Shown: positions 50,687 through 58,038 of the stretch, in pieces
How positions within the stretch are numbered: position 1 is the first letter of the stretch
Layout: each line of letters starts with the position of its first letter
DNA from: Bryobacteraceae bacterium
GTDB taxonomy: Bacteria; Acidobacteriota; Terriglobia; Bryobacterales; Bryobacteraceae
NCBI GenBank assembly: GCA_014860455.1
Contig: JACZJQ010000309.1
Span: 1 to 58,038, forward strand
Reading direction: 5' to 3'
Length of the DNA stretch: 58,038 nt
Notes under the pieces: generated by a model
What the model was told of the DNA's origin: nothing
Databases searched by the model: none
What the model saw: only the letters and a program-made list of their open reading frames with translations
Position numbers and translations under genes: made by a program

Positions 50687-53191
50687 TTATCTCCCGTGGT
50701 AGCTCCGCACCGGCGGCGGAGGAGGCGTCCCGCGAACGGCGAGCCACAGGATCTCGTTCAACTCATTGTCGTCAATCATATCCGCTTCGTCCCACTGCAT
50801 CCGCAGAGATCTTGCCGCCGTCGGGCTCGTCGCCGGATTCCGCTCATCCAGCGGCACACGCGCCTCGGCCTTCTCGTACGGCCTCGCGTCGGCCTGGCTG
50901 CGGAACGCCGCGTGCATCGGCCGCGCGCCGGCGTCGTGCATAGTCATCGGGTGCAGACCCAGGATCAACTCCATCGTCCGCAGCATCGATGTCGTCGTGT
51001 AATGCGACGAATCGATGCCTCGTCCGCGCGTGTACGGCGAAATCACAAACGCCGGCGAACGGTGCGAATCCACGTGGTCCGGACCGTTCTGCGCATCGTC
51101 TTCCAACACGAAAATCGCCGTCTTCGGCCAGAACTTCGATTTGCTTACCGCCTCGACGATCATCCCCAACGCCAAGTCGTTATCAGCCACCGCCGCCCGC
51201 GGCGAGATGCGGTTCGGCGATGTCCCGGATGTGTGGTCGTTGCCGATCCTTAACACCAGGAATCGCGGCATCGCGCCCTGCGCGTCGAACCGCTCGATGT
51301 CCTTGATGAACACCTTCGCCCGGTCGACGTCCTTGTAGTTTAAATCGTAGGCGCGGTACTCCATGTTCGTAACCGCCGCCAGCGCAGGGTCGCGCACATT
51401 CGCGATCTGCCTGCCAGTCTCCGGCGCCGGCGTCATGTTTGAGCACCACCAGCCGTAGTTGCGCATCGGCAATCCCTTGGCCATCACGTTCGTCCAGATG
51501 TAGCCCGCCGGAGGCAATGCCGCCCGCTCGCCGCCTTCATAATCGTAGTGCCGTCTTCGCGCGCCGTAGCTGTTCGGCCACATGCGCTGCACGTAAGCCG
51601 GCGCAATCGCCGCCGCCGACCAGTTGTGCCCGTCCGCGCTCACATCGGCGTTCACGTAGAAGTTGTCAAGCAGTACAAACTCCCTCGCCAGTTTGTGTTG
51701 GTTCGGCGTCACATCCTCGCCGAACAGCGTCAACGACGGATCGCCGTTGCCTATGCCCAGATCGCCCAACACCTGGTCGTAGGTCCGGTTCTCTTTGACG
51801 ATGTAAATCACATGCTCGATCGGCGACCGCTCATCGGGCCGCGTCGGCACCACGCTGCCCGCCGGCGTGCCCGCGTCGTCCAGCATCCTCGGCTTGTAAG
51901 GTGCGTTCGCCATCACCGTCCTCGACCATCTGGCCAACTGCTGCTCGTCGAACACATCAATCACCGACGCCGACCCGCGCTGCAATGCGCCCACGTATTC
52001 AATCGCGCTGTTGCCCAGATGCACCGGAGCCGCCCGCTTGGTCGGGTTCGGACCCAGCCTGTTTGAAAAACTCCTCGCCCCCCGCCCGTTCAGCACCATC
52101 AATCGCCCGCCGCGCAACTCCCTCGCCGCCGTCGGATACCACGCCGTCGGAATGAACCCGGCCACCGTGCTCCGCGGCCCGCTCACCTCTGCCACGGCAA
52201 CGGCATTCGCATCCGAACAAACCACATAGAGTCGCTTCTGGTCTTCCGACAACGCCAGCGCGCTCGGCGTCATGCCAGCCGGCATCACCGGATACAGCGC
52301 CACGTTGATCCGCTCCAGCATACTCAGCCGCTTGTCTTCATTCACCCCCACCACGGCCACGCTGTTGGTGTTCGACACCGCCACGAACAGCCGCGCCGCA
52401 AACTTCACCGGCTGCTTCACTTCCTCTGCGTCATCCTCCACCACCGGCTTGTCCCGCCACACCATGTCCATCGGCTGCGGACCCACATTCAGCCGCTGCA
52501 AAACCTCGCCGTTCTGCGCGTTGTGGTGGTACAGCGACCCGTCGCCCCACCCGGTCACGAAGAACGACTTGCCATCCGGATGGAACAGGATCCTGTAGGG
52601 CCTGTGCGCCGACTTGAACTCTTCAATCACCATCCCCGACTGCGGGTTGATCACCCAGATCGAATTCCTGTGTAGCGCGGCAACGTAGATCAGCCGCCCG
52701 TCCGGCGACAGGGTCACATCGCCCACGAAATCGGTGTGCTTGCGTTGATCGGCCCTCACCAGCGGGAACGTCCGCCTCGCCTCCAGCCGCCCTTCCGCCG
52801 TCAGTTCAAACTCCATCACCGACGATGACGAGCCGCCGCTCACATACATCAGATTCGAATTCGGCGCGAACGTCATCCCCAGCCACGCGTCGGTTACCTC
52901 GACGCGCGAAACCTCCTTCAGCGTCGCCGTCTCATGTACACTCAACGACGGCTTCATGTAGCCGCCCTGCATCACCACCGTGTACTTGCCGTCCCGCGAC
53001 ACCGCCGTCGCCATCGGAAACGTGCTCAATGCGATCTGCCGCCCGGCGGGCCGCAGCACCCACCCGTTGTGCAGCAGCACACTGCCATCCGGCCTCGGCC
53101 CCGGCGCTTCCACTTTCGTCTCTTGCGACACCAGTGCCGCGGCGCCCAGCATCACCCCTGCCGCCGCCAACCAACGCATGTCCATCCGCAT
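50687..53191 (-). CDS. YVTN beta-propeller phosphoesterase (paralogue)
   Basis: 834 residues, same design as the protein at 35874-38417: signal peptide (about 1-25), YVTN propeller (about 50-420; RLIYVAALHRNSIWVINPQSG, RLYVVCSDANAVAVAEV) and a phosphoesterase domain (about 440-790) with HVIYIVKENRTYDQVLGDLG, LLDNFYVNADVSADGHNW, NDHTSGTSPNRISP and FVLEDDAQNGPDHVDSHR. ATG 53191 begins the signal peptide and has GGAG-like sequence upstream. It is followed after 3 nt by GH57 and preceded by nadE with a 31-nt gap. The substrate is unknown. Confidence 0.85.
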   Translation of the reverse strand: MRMDMRWLAAAGVMLGAAALVSQETKVEAPGPRPDGSVLLHNGWVLRPAGRQIALSTFPMATAVSRDGKYTVVMQGGYMKPSLSVHETATLKEVSRVEVTDAWLGMTFAPNSNLMYVSGGSSSSVMEFELTAEGRLEARRTFPLVRADQRKHTDFVGDVTLSPDGRLIYVAALHRNSIWVINPQSGMVIEEFKSAHRPYRILFHPDGKSFFVTGWGDGSLYHHNAQNGEVLQRLNVGPQPMDMVWRDKPVVEDDAEEVKQPVKFAARLFVAVSNTNSVAVVGVNEDKRLSMLERINVALYPVMPAGMTPSALALSEDQKRLYVVCSDANAVAVAEVSGPRSTVAGFIPTAWYPTAARELRGGRLMVLNGRGARSFSNRLGPNPTKRAAPVHLGNSAIEYVGALQRGSASVIDVFDEQQLARWSRTVMANAPYKPRMLDDAGTPAGSVVPTRPDERSPIEHVIYIVKENRTYDQVLGDLGIGNGDPSLTLFGEDVTPNQHKLAREFVLLDNFYVNADVSADGHNWSAAAIAPAYVQRMWPNSYGARRRHYDYEGGERAALPPAGYIWTNVMAKGLPMRNYGWWCSNMTPAPETGRQIANVRDPALAAVTNMEYRAYDLNYKDVDRAKVFIKDIERFDAQGAMPRFLVLRIGNDHTSGTSPNRISPRAAVADNDLALGMIVEAVSKSKFWPKTAIFVLEDDAQNGPDHVDSHRSPAFVISPYTRGRGIDSSHYTTTSMLRTMELILGLHPMTMHDAGARPMHAAFRSQADARPYEKAEARVPLDERNPATSPTAARSLRMQWDEADMIDDNELNEILWLAVRGTPPPPPVRSYHGR

Positions 53192-53222
53192 GGTCTCCAA
53201 CCTCCCCCTCCCCCTCGGGAGG

Positions 53223-54872
53223 TCAGTCCTTGAACTTCTGAGCGATCGGGAATCGCCGCCCGATCCCAAACGCCTTTGTTGTCACCTTCAGCCCCGGCGC
53301 CGCCTGCTGGCGCTTGTATTCGTTCACGTCTACCTTGCGCGCGATCTCTTTCACCAACTCCAGCGGCTGGCCGCTGTCATGCGCGATCTCAGCCGGCGCT
53401 TTCAGTTCTTCGATGTAGCTCTTCAGGATCACGTCCAGCACCGCATACTCCGGCAACGAGTCCGAGTCCTTCTGGTCCGGCCTCAGCTCCGCCGACGGCG
53501 GCTTCGTGAATATGTTCTCCGGTATCACCGGCCCCCTGCGCCGGTTCACGACATGGCACAGTTCGTAGACCATCGTCTTCGGCACGTCGCTGATCACCGC
53601 CAACCCGCCCGCCATGTCGCCATACAGCGTGCAGTACCCCACCGCCGTTTCGCTCTTGTTGCCCGTGGTCAGCACCATCGCGCCCCACTTGTTCGAAAGC
53701 GACATCAGTGTCACGCCGCGCAGCCGCGCCTGGATATTCTCTTCCGTCACATCCGGCGCCGCACCCGCGAACAGCGGCTGGAGCGAATCCACCATCGCCC
53801 GGTAGGCGCTGTTGATCGGCGCCACCTCGAACCGGATGCCCAGATTCGCCGCCAGCTCCCGCGCATCTGTCAGCGAATGGTCTGAACTGTGCGGACCCGG
53901 CATCGCAACACCCGTCACGTTCGCCGCGCCCAGCGCGTCCACCGCCACAGCCGCCACCAGCGTCGAATCCACGCCCCCGCTCAAGCCAATCAGCACCCTC
54001 TGGAATCCACACTTATTCACGTAATCCCGCGTGCCCATCACCAGCGCTTCGTACACCGCCTCGGTCTCGTCCGCCAGGTTTTCGTCGATGTCGCCCGTCA
54101 TCCGGTCCGTGTCGTACAACACCATGTCCTCGGCGAACGATCGCGCCGATGCCGCCACCTCGCCATCCGAGTTCAGCGCAAAACTCGACCCGTCAAACAC
54201 CAACTGGTCGTTGCCGCCCGTCATGTTCACGTACACCACCGCCGCGTGATGCCGTCTCGCGATCGCCGCAAACATCCCGCGCCTCAATCCCCGTTTGTGC
54301 ATGTGAAACGGCGAGCCGTTAATCGAAACGATCAGAGACGCGCCCTTGCCCACCAGTTCCTCCACCGGATCGCTCTTGTACAACGGCCGCTGCCAGAACT
54401 GCTTGTCGTTCCAGGCGTCCTCGCAAATCGTCAGCGCCAGCCTCACGCCCCGGAACTCGCAGATCTCCTGAGATGTCGCCGACTGGAAATTCCGTGATTC
54501 GTCAAAGACGTCATACGCCGGCAGCAGCATCTTCGACTGCGTGAACCTCACCTTGCCGCCTTCGATCAGCGCCGCCGAATTCAGTGCCGTCCGCGGAGAC
54601 CCCTCCGGCGCACGGCTCACGTAACCCGCCACCAATCCCAGCGGAAGCTGCGCCGTCGCCCTCGCCAGTTCGTTCAGCTCCGACAGCGACCTGTCGATGA
54701 ACGATGGCTTGTCCACCAGGTCGCGCGGCGGATATCCGGTCAGGGCCAGTTCCGGAAACACCGCCAGATCCGCGCCGCGTCGTGCAGCCTCGCCCGCGTA
54801 GACTTCCATCAAATGGCGGTTCCCGGCCAGATCCCCAACCGTCGAATTGATCTGGCAAAGCGCAATGATCAT
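53223..54872 (-). CDS. nadE: Glutamine-dependent NAD+ synthetase
   Basis: 549 residues in two domains. The N-terminal nitrilase-type glutaminase has the Glu in FPELALTGYPPRDL, the Lys in FTQSKMLLPAYDVFDE and the Cys in ALTICEDAWND. The C-terminal NAD synthase has the ATP-PPase loop LIGLSGGVDSTLVAAVA. It amidates nicotinic acid adenine dinucleotide with ammonia taken from glutamine. GGAGG precedes ATG 54872. A TACAAT box at 54884-54889 (minus strand) ends 11 nt before the ATG, so the leader would be very short. It is divergent from the MATE gene. Confidence 0.96.
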   Translation of the reverse strand: MIIALCQINSTVGDLAGNRHLMEVYAGEAARRGADLAVFPELALTGYPPRDLVDKPSFIDRSLSELNELARATAQLPLGLVAGYVSRAPEGSPRTALNSAALIEGGKVRFTQSKMLLPAYDVFDESRNFQSATSQEICEFRGVRLALTICEDAWNDKQFWQRPLYKSDPVEELVGKGASLIVSINGSPFHMHKRGLRRGMFAAIARRHHAAVVYVNMTGGNDQLVFDGSSFALNSDGEVAASARSFAEDMVLYDTDRMTGDIDENLADETEAVYEALVMGTRDYVNKCGFQRVLIGLSGGVDSTLVAAVAVDALGAANVTGVAMPGPHSSDHSLTDARELAANLGIRFEVAPINSAYRAMVDSLQPLFAGAAPDVTEENIQARLRGVTLMSLSNKWGAMVLTTGNKSETAVGYCTLYGDMAGGLAVISDVPKTMVYELCHVVNRRRGPVIPENIFTKPPSAELRPDQKDSDSLPEYAVLDVILKSYIEELKAPAEIAHDSGQPLELVKEIARKVDVNEYKRQQAAPGLKVTTKAFGIGRRFPIAQKFKD

Positions 54873-54913
54873 AGGAAACCTCCATTGTACGGGGTCCGGA
54901 CGCGCTCTCCGGC

Positions 54914-54919
54914 TACACT
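54914..54919 (+). promoter_or_regulatory. Candidate -10 box of the MATE gene, leaderless geometry
   Basis: TACACT ending exactly 6 nt before GTG 54926, with no ribosome-binding sequence. The divergent nadE gene has a TACAAT at 54884-54889, so both promoters share a 53-nt gap. Confidence 0.35.
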
Positions 54920-54925
54920 GGAATC

Positions 54926-56323
54926 GTGCCCGGGGGGAAATCCACTTTTTGGACCGACGTGCGCTCCGCCCTCCGCGGCGAGGAGCACGACTACACCCAG
55001 GCGCCGCTGTCCCGAGCCATTCTCCTGCTCGCCATCCCGATGGTCCTCGAGATGTGCATGGAGTCCCTGTTCGGCATCGTCGACATCTTCTGGGTCGCTC
55101 GCCTCGGATCCGATGCCGCCGCCGGCGTCGGCCTTACTGAATCGCTCATGGCCATCCTCTACGCCGTCGCCATGGGCGTCTCCATGGCCACCACCGCCAT
55201 GATCGCCCGCCGCACTGGTGAAAAGAACACCGAGGGCGCCTCCACCGCCGCCGCCCAGGCCATCCTGCTCGGCCTCGCCGTCGCCGCCGCCATCTCGATC
55301 CCCGGCTTCATCTATGGCGGCGACCTGCTCCGCCTGATGGGCGCGGACCCTCGTGTCCTTTCCAGTTCCACCGGCTACGCCCAGGTCATCTTCGGCAATT
55401 CTCTCTCCGTCATGCTGCTGTTCCTGATGAACGCCATCTTTCGCGGCGCCGGCGACGCCGCCGTCGCCATGCGCGTCCTGTGGGTCTCCAACGGCATCAA
55501 CATCGTCCTCGATCCTCTCCTCATCTTCGGCATCGGACCCTTCCCCGCCCTCGGCATCACCGGCGCCGCCTGGGCCACAGCCATTGGCCGATCCATCGGC
55601 GTTGCCATGCAACTCTGGATCTTCTTCTCCGCCGGCAGCCGCATCCGCATCGCCGCCCGCCACTTCAAGCCTGCCTGGTCAGTCCTGCGCACCCTCTCGC
55701 GCGTCTCGGCCACCGGCATGGTTCAGTTCATCATCCCCCACGCCTCCTGGGTTGCCCTGGTCCGCATCATCGCCATGTCCGGTGCCGAAGCGCTGGCCGG
55801 CTACACCATCGCCGTCCGCATCATCGTCTTTGCGCTGCTGCCCTCCTGGGGCCTGTCCAACGCCGCCGCCACCCTTGTCGGCCAGAACCTCGGAGCCCGC
55901 CGCCCGGACCGCGCCGAATCCTCTGTCTGGCGCACCGGCATCTACAACGTCGTCTTCCTCTCCTCTGTCGGTATCGTCTTCGTCATCTTCCCCGAGGCCG
56001 TCCTGCGCCTGTTCACCTCCGACGCCGCCGTCGTCTCCCACGGCGTCGAATGCCTCCGCATCATCAGCTACGGCTACCCCTTCTACGCCTTCGGCATGGT
56101 TCTGGTCCAGGCTTTCAACGGCGCAGGCGATACAGTCACCCCCACCTGGCTCAACTTAGGCGCCTACTGGTTCTTCCAGATCCCCCTCGCCTGGACCCTC
56201 TCCCAACCCCTCGGTCTCGGCGCCACCGGCGCCTTCTGGGCCATTCCCACCGCTGAGTCCCTGCTCACCCTCGCCGCTCTCTACTTCTTCCGCAAAGGCC
56301 ACTGGAAACTTCGCAAAATCTGA
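54926..56323 (+). CDS. MATE family efflux transporter
   Basis: 465 residues with 12 TM helices in two homologous halves. ILLLAIPMVLEMCMESLFGIVDIFWVARLG and the internal GLSNAAATLVGQNLGARRPDRAE are typical MATE motifs. The family exports cationic drugs and metabolites using Na+ or H+. The substrate is unknown. The start is GTG 54926; the product begins with about 30 polar residues before TM1, which is long for the family, so a later start is possible, but no better ribosome-binding site is evident. Confidence 0.9.
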   Translation: MPGGKSTFWTDVRSALRGEEHDYTQAPLSRAILLLAIPMVLEMCMESLFGIVDIFWVARLGSDAAAGVGLTESLMAILYAVAMGVSMATTAMIARRTGEKNTEGASTAAAQAILLGLAVAAAISIPGFIYGGDLLRLMGADPRVLSSSTGYAQVIFGNSLSVMLLFLMNAIFRGAGDAAVAMRVLWVSNGINIVLDPLLIFGIGPFPALGITGAAWATAIGRSIGVAMQLWIFFSAGSRIRIAARHFKPAWSVLRTLSRVSATGMVQFIIPHASWVALVRIIAMSGAEALAGYTIAVRIIVFALLPSWGLSNAAATLVGQNLGARRPDRAESSVWRTGIYNVVFLSSVGIVFVIFPEAVLRLFTSDAAVVSHGVECLRIISYGYPFYAFGMVLVQAFNGAGDTVTPTWLNLGAYWFFQIPLAWTLSQPLGLGATGAFWAIPTAESLLTLAALYFFRKGHWKLRKI

Positions 56324-56370
56324 CCGGCCCCGCTATCGCAGCCTCCGCTCGCTGAGATACAACTGAATCC

Positions 56371-56922
56371 ATGCCCCGGAAAATCCTCATCGTCACCGGC
56401 GACGCCGGCGAGTCTTACGAAACCCTCTACGCCCTCCACCGCTTCCAGGAGGCCGGCGACCAGGCCGTCATTGCCGCCCCCTCGGTCCGCCGCCTCCACC
56501 TCGTCATGCACGACTTCGAGCCCGGCTGGGACACCTACGTCGAACGCACCGGCTACGGCTGCGATGCCCAGATCACCATCGCCGAAGCCAAGTCCTCCGA
56601 CTACGACGCCATCCTGCTCATTGGCGGCCGCGCCCCCGAATACCTCCGCCACAACGAAGACCTCCTTCGCCTGGTGAACGAGTTCAACGATGCCGGCAAA
56701 TGGGTCTGGGCCATCTGCCACGGCATCCAGATCCTGGTCGCAGCCGGTCTCGTTCAGGACCGCTGCGTCACCTGCTACGAACATGTCCGCTTCGAAGTCG
56801 CTCAGGCCGGTGGCACGTGGGACCAGCGTCAGGCCGTCCGCGACGGCCGCATTATCACCGCCCAGACCTGGCAGTCGCACCCCGACTTCTACCGCCTCAT
56901 CTTCAACGCCCTGTCAGAATAG
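56371..56922 (+). CDS. DJ-1/PfpI family protein
   Basis: 183 residues of the class I amidotransferase-like fold. KILIVTGDAGESYETLYALHRFQEAG opens the first strand-helix unit with the conserved Glu, YDAILLIGGRAPEYLRHNEDLL follows, and VWAICHGIQILVAAGL carries the nucleophile-elbow Cys, with a His one residue later. Family members are glyoxalase/deglycase-type enzymes, chaperones or proteases. TACAACT lies about 6 nt before ATG 56371. It stands between the MATE gene and a converging Gfo/Idh gene. Confidence 0.9.
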   Translation: MPRKILIVTGDAGESYETLYALHRFQEAGDQAVIAAPSVRRLHLVMHDFEPGWDTYVERTGYGCDAQITIAEAKSSDYDAILLIGGRAPEYLRHNEDLLRLVNEFNDAGKWVWAICHGIQILVAAGLVQDRCVTCYEHVRFEVAQAGGTWDQRQAVRDGRIITAQTWQSHPDFYRLIFNALSE

Positions 56923-56978
56923 CCACAGCGGAGCCAAAACCACGATCCGCGCCCACACTGCGCCTCCCGTGCCTCCGC

Positions 56979-58038
56979 CTAACCCAGAACCGGCACCTTC
57001 ATCTGCTCTCCCCCTTTGAGCGCCGATTGATGCGCGATGATCCCCGGCAGCGTATACGCCACCGCCTCGTGCACATCCACCGCCGGCTTGCGCCCCCTCA
57101 ACACGGCATCTACAAACTCATGCGTCAAAAACGTATGCGACCCCTCGTGCCCGCTGTTGTGCCTCAGCGGCGCCGGCAGCATCTCCGTCGCCCACCATTT
57201 CGGATCCTCATACTTCTCCAGCACCGCCCGCTGCCGTGCGAATCCGGCGCTGTCCTTCTCCTTGTCCACACTCCACCTTACAATCGCCGGACCCATCCCG
57301 TTCGGATGGTTGAAGAAGAAGCTCATCTTGTCGCCATACCACTGCGCCCGCTCCGTCCCCCGGTGCGCCCCCTTCCACCACACCGCCACCCGGAACGCCG
57401 TCCCCTTATCCGTCTTAAACAGCGCCGTCTCGTTCCAGAACGGATTCTTGTAGGCATTGTCCTTCAAGACCGCATCCCCGTCGCCCCACCCAATGCAGGT
57501 CGCTTCCGTGATCCTCTCGCCCGTCACGCTCAGCAGGTGCGCCGTGCAGTGCGTCGGGTAGTTCATCGGCGGAAACCCGTAACGCCACGTCCGCTTGCCA
57601 TTTTCGACGAACAGCGAGTCCAGCCCCGCGTGGTGATACTCGCTCTCGCACGCATAGATCCTGCCGAACTCGCCCGCCTGCTGGAACTTTCGCGCCGAGA
57701 TCGTCAACTGTTGGTAGTAGCTCGTCTCGGCCATCATGTAGGTCAGCCCCGAGCGTTTCACCGCCTCCAGCAGCCGCTGGCATTCCTCCAACGACATCGC
57801 CGCCGGCACCGCGCACAGCACGTGCTTGCCCGCCGCCAGCGCCTCCAGCACATGGCGCACGTGATCCGGAGCCGGCGTGAACAGCCCCACCGCCTCCAAC
57901 TGGCGGTCCTTCAATAGCTCCGTCAGAGACCCGTACGCCTTCGCGCATCCATACGTCTTCTGCAGCGCCGCCCGCCGGTCTTCCCTCAGATCCGCCACCG
58001 CCTCCACCACTGCTTCCGGATGCTCGTGGAAGTAGAAC
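56979..58038 (-). CDS. Gfo/Idh/MocA family oxidoreductase, truncated by the window
   Basis: C-terminal part (about 350 residues) of a Gfo/Idh/MocA protein. The frame stays open to the window edge (reading FYFHEHPEAVVEAVADLREDR), so the N-terminal nucleotide-binding strand and any signal are missing. Present are AVGLFTPAPDHVRHVLEALAAGKHVLCAVP, in which the usual EKP is changed to AVP, MNYPTHCTAHLLSVTGERI in the C-terminal domain, and HEFVDAVLRGRKPAVDVHEAV near the end. It is the fourth family member in the window. The missing EKP Lys may mean altered catalysis. Confidence 0.82.
   Translation of the reverse strand, partial: FYFHEHPEAVVEAVADLREDRRAALQKTYGCAKAYGSLTELLKDRQLEAVGLFTPAPDHVRHVLEALAAGKHVLCAVPAAMSLEECQRLLEAVKRSGLTYMMAETSYYQQLTISARKFQQAGEFGRIYACESEYHHAGLDSLFVENGKRTWRYGFPPMNYPTHCTAHLLSVTGERITEATCIGWGDGDAVLKDNAYKNPFWNETALFKTDKGTAFRVAVWWKGAHRGTERAQWYGDKMSFFFNHPNGMGPAIVRWSVDKEKDSAGFARQRAVLEKYEDPKWWATEMLPAPLRHNSGHEGSHTFLTHEFVDAVLRGRKPAVDVHEAVAYTLPGIIAHQSALKGGEQMKVPVLG

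Overview
The window reads as chromosomal DNA of a GC-rich, Gram-negative soil-type bacterium, most likely an Acidobacteriota member near Bryobacteraceae/Solibacter. The pointers are: many Tat-exported Gfo/Idh/MocA oxidoreductases, YVTN-propeller phosphoesterases, a DUF1080 hydrolase, a TPR protein with the winged-helix-like N-terminus typical of that group, and outer-membrane barrels. This assignment rests on family recognition alone. I see no phage, transposase, integrase, CRISPR array or rRNA. One tRNA-Gln(CTG) is present. Genes at both edges are cut by the window.

Layout. 1-5978 (+): a tightly overlapping operon of a SpoIIE-type phosphatase, a two-TM K+ channel with RCK domains, the bifunctional NAD(P)HX repair enzyme, TsaE and an AI-2E family permease. 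5982-8196 (-): a TPR protein and two small helical exported proteins. 8290-10053 (+): a mutarotase-like protein and MarC. 10058-16012 (-): ceramidase-like protein, Tat-exported DegT aminotransferase, propeller lipoprotein, MFS transporter, MtgA. 16093-18123 (+): methyltransferase, YraN, GalT. 18131-21458: acyltransferase-3-like membrane protein, TPR protein and a MerR regulator with a clear promoter and terminator. 21620-25011 (+): S41 protease followed by a long, vertebrate-like GMP synthetase. 25013-26219 (-): YkgJ-type cysteine-cluster protein and a mini heme-copper-oxidase-like protein with a CRP/FNR-type palindrome upstream.

26476-35446 (+) is a carbohydrate region. M20 hydrolase, DUF1080 hydrolase, sugar isomerase and Gfo/Idh dehydrogenase are joined by three ATGA overlaps. 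After a structured intergenic region and the tRNA come a second Gfo/Idh, an OM barrel, a GH4 glycosidase and a third Gfo/Idh. The first block matches the known 3-keto-glycoside route (DUF1080 + isomerase + Gfo/Idh), with twin-arginine signals on the isomerase and dehydrogenase. GH4 enzymes also work through a 3-keto intermediate.

35449-43253: a secreted Cys/His-tailed protein, a propeller phosphoesterase coupled to an ALDH7-type dehydrogenase, the amtB-glnB nitrogen operon and a divergent porin. 43317-58038: a Tat-targeted phosphotriesterase-like protein; a two-gene unit joining a soluble MgtE-N/CBS sensor to an SLC11/NRAMP relative whose metal-site motifs are altered as in NRMT-type Mg2+ transporters (the most interesting system here); divergent overlapping genes for a LolA-like protein and a CPBP protease; GH57; a second propeller phosphoesterase; NadE; a MATE exporter; a DJ-1/PfpI protein; and a truncated Gfo/Idh gene.

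Several starts have a -10-like hexamer exactly 6 nt upstream and no ribosome binding site, which suggests leaderless mRNAs.
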